Of a stretch of 33,764 nt of DNA, positions 30,963 through 33,764 are shown piece by piece. Under the pieces are notes generated by a model. That model saw nothing but the letters and a program-made list of their open reading frames with translations, did no database searches and was not told the DNA's origin. Position 1 is the first letter of the stretch; each line of letters begins with the position of its first letter. Source of the stretch: JBBRFH01 sp038224615. Lineage in GTDB: Bacteria > Planctomycetota > Phycisphaerae > Tepidisphaerales > Tepidisphaeraceae. The stretch is taken from assembly GCA_038224615.1 (NCBI GenBank), contig JBBRFH010000005.1, positions 1-33,764 of the forward strand, read 5' to 3'. The position numbers were made by a program, and so were the translations under genes.

Positions 30963-32204
30963 CTACTGTTGAACCGGCGGTCCTGGTATGGCCACGGGCT
31001 GCGGCGTCGGCGACGCGACCGAATGCGCGAGCGCCCGGCGGGCGGCACGCTTCTTCTTCCAGCGGATCAAGTAAATAAGATACCCGGTGATCGACAGCAG
31101 CGCGGCCGCCATCCCCATGAACGACCAGATCAGCTTGACGATCATCGATCCGCCCAGGCGCCCGAAATGCAGCGGCTCCATCGAGTAGTAGACGCGGGCG
31201 GCCGCCGAATGCGTGCGGGCGTCGTCGACGCGACGCGGCTCCAGCGTGCGGACGTCGAACGTCACCGAACTCACGCCTTGCTTCACCAGCGCCGCAGTCG
31301 GCGGTTGCAGCCGCAGCCGCAACGAGCCGGCGCTCAAACCGCCGAGCTCCAGCGAGTTCACTCGCTGATCTGGGAACAACCGCGCCACCTCCGCGACACA
31401 GGCGTCGATCACGCCCGGCGGCACTTTGAATGCCGGGGCCTCGGCGGATGCGGTGGTCGGGTTCGTCGTGGGTTTGGTGGTGGGCGATGAGGTGGCATTA
31501 GTACTCACGCTCTTGCCGGCATAGCGGGCGTAGAGCGTCTCCATGCCCAGAACCGCGCCCGTGGCCCCGAAGAGCAGGTTGAACGACAGCGAGCCCAGGC
31601 CCACGATCTTGTGCCAGTCCGCCAGCCCGATGCGCCACCCCCGGCCGCGGCGTAGCATCGGCTTCCAGTGATTGGCGTTGAATCGTGCGTAAATGATCAG
31701 GCCGGTGATCGTCGAGTAGACCATCACGATGCCGAATATCCCGACGATCCAACGTCCCCAGAACTGCCCGTAGAGAAGTCGCAGGTGCAGTTGGCGTAGC
31801 CAGAAGCCCCAGCCTTCCTGCAGGCGCGTCTCGGCAACGACCTTGGCTTTGTACGGATCGACGAGCACATCCAGTGGCTTGTCCCCCTTCGATCCGCCGA
31901 TCCGGCTCCAGTAGACGCCTGCGTTGCTGTCGGCCGAGCTTGCGTCAGCGGGGAAGACCAGCGTGCTGATGGTGCGGCCGGGATACGCCCCGCGCAGCAC
32001 CGCCAGCGCCGCCTCCGGCGAGATCGGCGTGCCGATGGGCGTGACGTTGAAATCGTACCCCTGCCAGTCGACGGTGCGTTCGATCTCCGGTTTGAAGACC
32101 ACCACCGACCCGCTAACGCAGATGATCAGCAGAAACAGCCCACTGAACAGGCCGGCCCATGTGTGTGTCTTCCAGCACCAGAGTTTCAGAGTCTTGCCGC
32201 GCAT
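30963..32204 (-). CDS. PepSY-associated membrane protein, likely iron-linked
   Basis: A 413-residue inner-membrane protein of the PepSY_TM family. Four membrane spans are visible: about 16-37 (GLFSGLFLLIICVSGSVVVF), 150-176 (WIVGIFGIVMVYSTITGLIIYA), 200-222 and 362-386 (WSFMGMAAALLSITGYLIYLI). The two periplasmic stretches carry PepSY-like sequence (ISPEAALAVLRGAYPGRTI, and VIDACVAEVARLFPDQRVNSLEL). The starting KLWCWKTHTWAGL and the LHFGRLGG near the last span are typical of family members near siderophore uptake genes, several of which reduce ferric siderophores. A low-complexity Thr/Pro segment lies near 235-255. The start is fixed by a TATCCT box 6 nt upstream and a Fur-like palindrome beyond it. 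No TonB receptor is in view. Confidence 0.9.
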   Translation of the reverse strand: MRGKTLKLWCWKTHTWAGLFSGLFLLIICVSGSVVVFKPEIERTVDWQGYDFNVTPIGTPISPEAALAVLRGAYPGRTISTLVFPADASSADSNAGVYWSRIGGSKGDKPLDVLVDPYKAKVVAETRLQEGWGFWLRQLHLRLLYGQFWGRWIVGIFGIVMVYSTITGLIIYARFNANHWKPMLRRGRGWRIGLADWHKIVGLGSLSFNLLFGATGAVLGMETLYARYAGKSVSTNATSSPTTKPTTNPTTASAEAPAFKVPPGVIDACVAEVARLFPDQRVNSLELGGLSAGSLRLRLQPPTAALVKQGVSSVTFDVRTLEPRRVDDARTHSAAARVYYSMEPLHFGRLGGSMIVKLIWSFMGMAAALLSITGYLIYLIRWKKKRAARRALAHSVASPTPQPVAIPGPPVQQ

Positions 32205-32210
32205 TTTCTA

Positions 32211-32238
32211 AGGATATTGAGATTCAATCTCATTGCAA
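32211..32238 (-). promoter_or_regulatory. Candidate promoter of the PepSY gene
   Basis: On the minus strand TTGCAA (32238-32233), 16 nt, TATCCT (32216-32211). The 16-nt spacer is almost exactly the 15-bp palindrome TGAGATTCAATCTCA, so a bound repressor would cover the promoter core. The -10 box ends 6 nt before the ATG. Confidence 0.55.
32218..32232. promoter_or_regulatory. Fur-box-like palindrome 1
   Basis: TGAGATTCAATCTCA is a perfect 7-1-7 inverted repeat with the outer TGA/TCA of the classic Fur consensus TGATAATnATTATCA. It lies between the -35 and -10 of the PepSY promoter, a position expected for iron-dependent repression. Confidence 0.6.
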
Positions 32239-32260
32239 GCGTTGCCTGTATGGCTATATT
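32233..32260 (+). promoter_or_regulatory. Candidate promoter of the prepilin-like gene
   Basis: TTGCAA (32233-32238), 16 nt, TATATT (32255-32260). TTGCAA is self-complementary, so the same six bases can serve as the -35 of this promoter and of the divergent PepSY promoter. Confidence 0.55.
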
Positions 32261-32274
32261 GAGATCCATTCTCA
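32260..32274. promoter_or_regulatory. Fur-box-like palindrome 2
   Basis: TGAGATCCATTCTCA is an imperfect 7-1-7 inverted repeat (5 of 7 pairs) sharing TGAGAT and TCTCA with palindrome 1. Its centre is 42 bp from that of palindrome 1, about four turns of DNA, and it overlaps the -10 end and predicted start of the prepilin-like promoter. Confidence 0.5.
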
Positions 32275-32287
32275 ACAGTAAGGAATT

Positions 32288-33202
32288 ATGAGTAACAACG
32301 TTTCGAGTTCAGCCCCGCTGGCACAGGGGACCGGTTTGGGTCGTGGTTTGCGGGGATTCACCCTCGTCGAGCTGCTGGTGGTGATCGGTATCATCGCGAT
32401 GCTTATCAGCATCCTGCTCCCGACTCTCAACAAGGCACGTGAGGCTGGCAAGGCCGCCAAGTGCCTGTCGAATCTGAAGCAGATTAACCTGGCGATCATC
32501 ATGTACGTCAACGAGAACCGCGGCCTGCTCCCGCCCACCAACAGCAACAAGCAGACGATGATGATAGACGGCGTGAATCAGACCGTCGGCATCCGCTGGT
32601 ACGGCGGCGCATACAAGCCCGGGTCGACCTCACCCAATATGGGCACCGACATCTTCTACCCCCCGGCGTCACCCCTGAATCGCTACTGGGGCAAAGCCAG
32701 CATCGGCGGCTGCCCGAGCTTCGTGCAGATGGAGGAAGTCAGCCGCACCGGGTACGGCCCGACCGCGTACGCCTACAACTACTACTGCGGGCGCAGCTTC
32801 ACCGGCGGCGCGGAGCTCGGCGTCGGCAACAAGCTGGTAAAATTCAAGAATGCCGCGATGAAAGCCGCCATCTGGGATTCGGCCCGCTGGAGCGGCGGCA
32901 AGCTCGATCGCGTGCCCTGGGGCTACCCCTCGACCGGCTATCCAGCCAGCAACCCGACCGTGCCGAACAAGCCCGAACCCAACTTCCACGCCCGCCACAG
33001 CGGCAACGGCAACGTCGGCTTCCTCGACGGACATGCTGCCAGCGTCCAGCCGCATTATTTCGACTCCATCCCCATCAAGACCCTGCCCACCCCGACCGGC
33101 ACTTTTGACGTCGACATCGTCACCCTGCGTCAGGCCAGGCTCGGCAACATCGACAGCGACGACAACATTAGCACAGATGAACACTTCGCCCCCGAGCAAT
33201 AA
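32288..33202 (+). CDS. Prepilin-type N-terminal domain protein with H-x9-DG motif
   Basis: A 304-residue type II secretion/type IV pilin-like protein of the kind expanded in planctomycetes. The leader ends at Gly23 and is followed by FTLVELLVVIGIIAMLISIL with Glu at +5 (residue 28), the prepilin peptidase site. The N-terminal helix continues to about 70 (KCLSNLKQINLAIIMYVNENRG). Residues 95-230 are a beta-rich pilin head with Tyr/Gly-rich segments. The C-terminal HSGNGNVGFLDG puts His237 nine residues from Asp247-Gly248, the family's H-x9-DG signature. AAGGAATT stands just before ATG 32288. It is divergent from the PepSY gene with two Fur-like boxes in the gap, suggesting iron-linked expression. 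The exact role of these proteins is unknown. Confidence 0.93.
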   Translation: MSNNVSSSAPLAQGTGLGRGLRGFTLVELLVVIGIIAMLISILLPTLNKAREAGKAAKCLSNLKQINLAIIMYVNENRGLLPPTNSNKQTMMIDGVNQTVGIRWYGGAYKPGSTSPNMGTDIFYPPASPLNRYWGKASIGGCPSFVQMEEVSRTGYGPTAYAYNYYCGRSFTGGAELGVGNKLVKFKNAAMKAAIWDSARWSGGKLDRVPWGYPSTGYPASNPTVPNKPEPNFHARHSGNGNVGFLDGHAASVQPHYFDSIPIKTLPTPTGTFDVDIVTLRQARLGNIDSDDNISTDEHFAPEQ

Positions 33203-33221
33203 CCCCGGGGCCCGACAGCAC

Positions 33222-33258
33222 AGCGACCTGACGCGTCCAACCGCCGCGTCAGGTCGCT
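33222..33258. terminator. Hairpin between prepilin-like gene and thiC
   Basis: AGCGACCTGACGCG and CGCGTCAGGTCGCT form a perfect 14-bp stem with a 9-nt loop, 20 bp after the prepilin-like stop codon and in the gap before the converging thiC gene. No T-run follows, so termination is a likely but unproven role. Confidence 0.6.
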
Positions 33259-33348
33259 TGCCCGTTGGCGTCACAGCGGCGCGTCGCGTCGACGCCACGG
33301 GCGCATCCGGTGTGAAACCCGCGCGCTGCGCATTCGAGCCTGACGCGA

Positions 33349-33764
33349 TCAGATCACGCTGTCGCTGGTCTTCACACCGACACCGATCTGCACCAGCTTT
33401 TCGTCCTGGGTTTTCTTCGCGGTGTCGGGGTCGACGTAGTCGCTATGACACGAGGCTTTGTCTTTTTCGGCACCGACGACCTTTTTGACCTTGCTCGCGA
33501 GCTTGTGGATCTCGTCCGGGCTGAGGACGCCGCGCTTGGCGAGGATTTCCTGTTGCTCGGGGGTGAGGGCGGCGGTCTTCTGGGGCTTGTCCCACTGCAT
33601 CGACTCATCCTTGCCGGAGAAGAATTCGAGAATTTCCTTGCTGATCCGCACCGAGCACCAGTCGTGGCCGCACATGGCGCAGAAGTCGGTGTCAACGCTA
33701 AGGTCTTCATCGTGGTAGGCGCGGGCCAGATCGGGGTCGAACGAAAGCTCAATGTGCCGCTGCC
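33349..33764 (-). CDS. thiC: Phosphomethylpyrimidine synthase ThiC (C-terminal part; start outside window)
   Basis: The frame runs off the right edge, leaving about 138 residues of the C-terminus. The visible part begins HIELSFDPDLARAYHDEDL and includes CAMCGHDWCS, the C-x2-C-x4-C site for the [4Fe-4S] cluster of ThiC, which makes the thiamine pyrimidine from aminoimidazole ribotide by radical SAM chemistry. ISKEI follows directly. The tail after the cluster is about 100 residues long and Lys-rich, longer than the roughly 60 I recall in E. coli ThiC. Any thiamine riboswitch would lie upstream of the start, outside the window. Convergent with the prepilin-like gene. Confidence 0.93.
   Translation of the reverse strand, partial: QRHIELSFDPDLARAYHDEDLSVDTDFCAMCGHDWCSVRISKEILEFFSGKDESMQWDKPQKTAALTPEQQEILAKRGVLSPDEIHKLASKVKKVVGAEKDKASCHSDYVDPDTAKKTQDEKLVQIGVGVKTSDSVI

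Overview
The window reads as a chromosome segment of a GC-rich, Gram-negative bacterium of the Planctomycetota, most likely class Phycisphaerae. This is inferred from the mix of families: two exported proteins with the planctomycete LExR-xLL N-terminal motif, a prepilin-like protein with an H-x9-DG motif, a lipid A N-terminal-domain protein, a GH88 hydrolase, a fucose-isomerase-like protein, and intergenic DNA rich in short palindromic repeats. No 16S gene or other decisive marker is present. No tRNA, rRNA, CRISPR array, prophage or intact insertion sequence was recognised.

Layout. 1-4.8 kb (+): end of an unknown gene, an M29 aminopeptidase, a PUA/EVE-like gene lying between two inverted repeat arms, a lipid A N-terminal-domain protein and mutL. 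4.8-7.5 kb (-): phosphomannomutase/phosphoglucomutase and gpsA. 7.75-11.2 kb: an exported Kelch protein, a coupled unknown ORF, and a convergent GH88 unsaturated glycuronyl hydrolase. 11.2-15.5 kb: a repeat-rich gap, an exported SpoIVB/S55-like protein and convergent ilvD. 15.5-16.3 kb: a gene-free stretch with several clean palindromes. 16.3-18.6 kb (+): yajQ, a DUF433/DUF5615 toxin-antitoxin pair and prfB, whose in-frame TGA at a CTTTGAC site requires programmed +1 frameshifting. 18.6-20.9 kb (-): a small unknown ORF, a DUF2934 protein, bcp and a YqeY-like gene, separated by repeats. 21-25 kb: a short Rho, a convergent SDR epimerase and an FucI-like protein. 24.9-27.1 kb (-): serS followed by a DUF1444-like gene. 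27.4 kb: a 49-codon basic-protein gene with its own ribosome binding site and terminator. 27.9-30.9 kb: a divergent exported lactonase and beta-helix protein. 31-33.2 kb: a divergent PepSY membrane protein and prepilin-like protein sharing an 83-bp, Fur-box-like control region. The window ends inside thiC (-).

How the genes work together. Most are housekeeping genes (mismatch repair, translation, transcription termination, branched-chain amino acid, phospholipid and thiamine synthesis) scattered among secreted or sugar-degradation genes (GH88, FucI-like, lactonase, beta-helix, Kelch) typical of a polysaccharide-degrading planctomycete. There are few long operons; many genes stand alone, often with a -10-like hexamer 7-9 nt before the start codon, suggesting leaderless mRNAs. 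The most unusual signals are the prfB recoding site without a Shine-Dalgarno stimulator but with a hairpin just upstream, a palindromic repeat translated inside the MutL linker, nested palindromes between genes, a Rho with a degenerate primary RNA-binding site, the 49-aa orphan gene, and the symmetric Fur-like divergent promoter.
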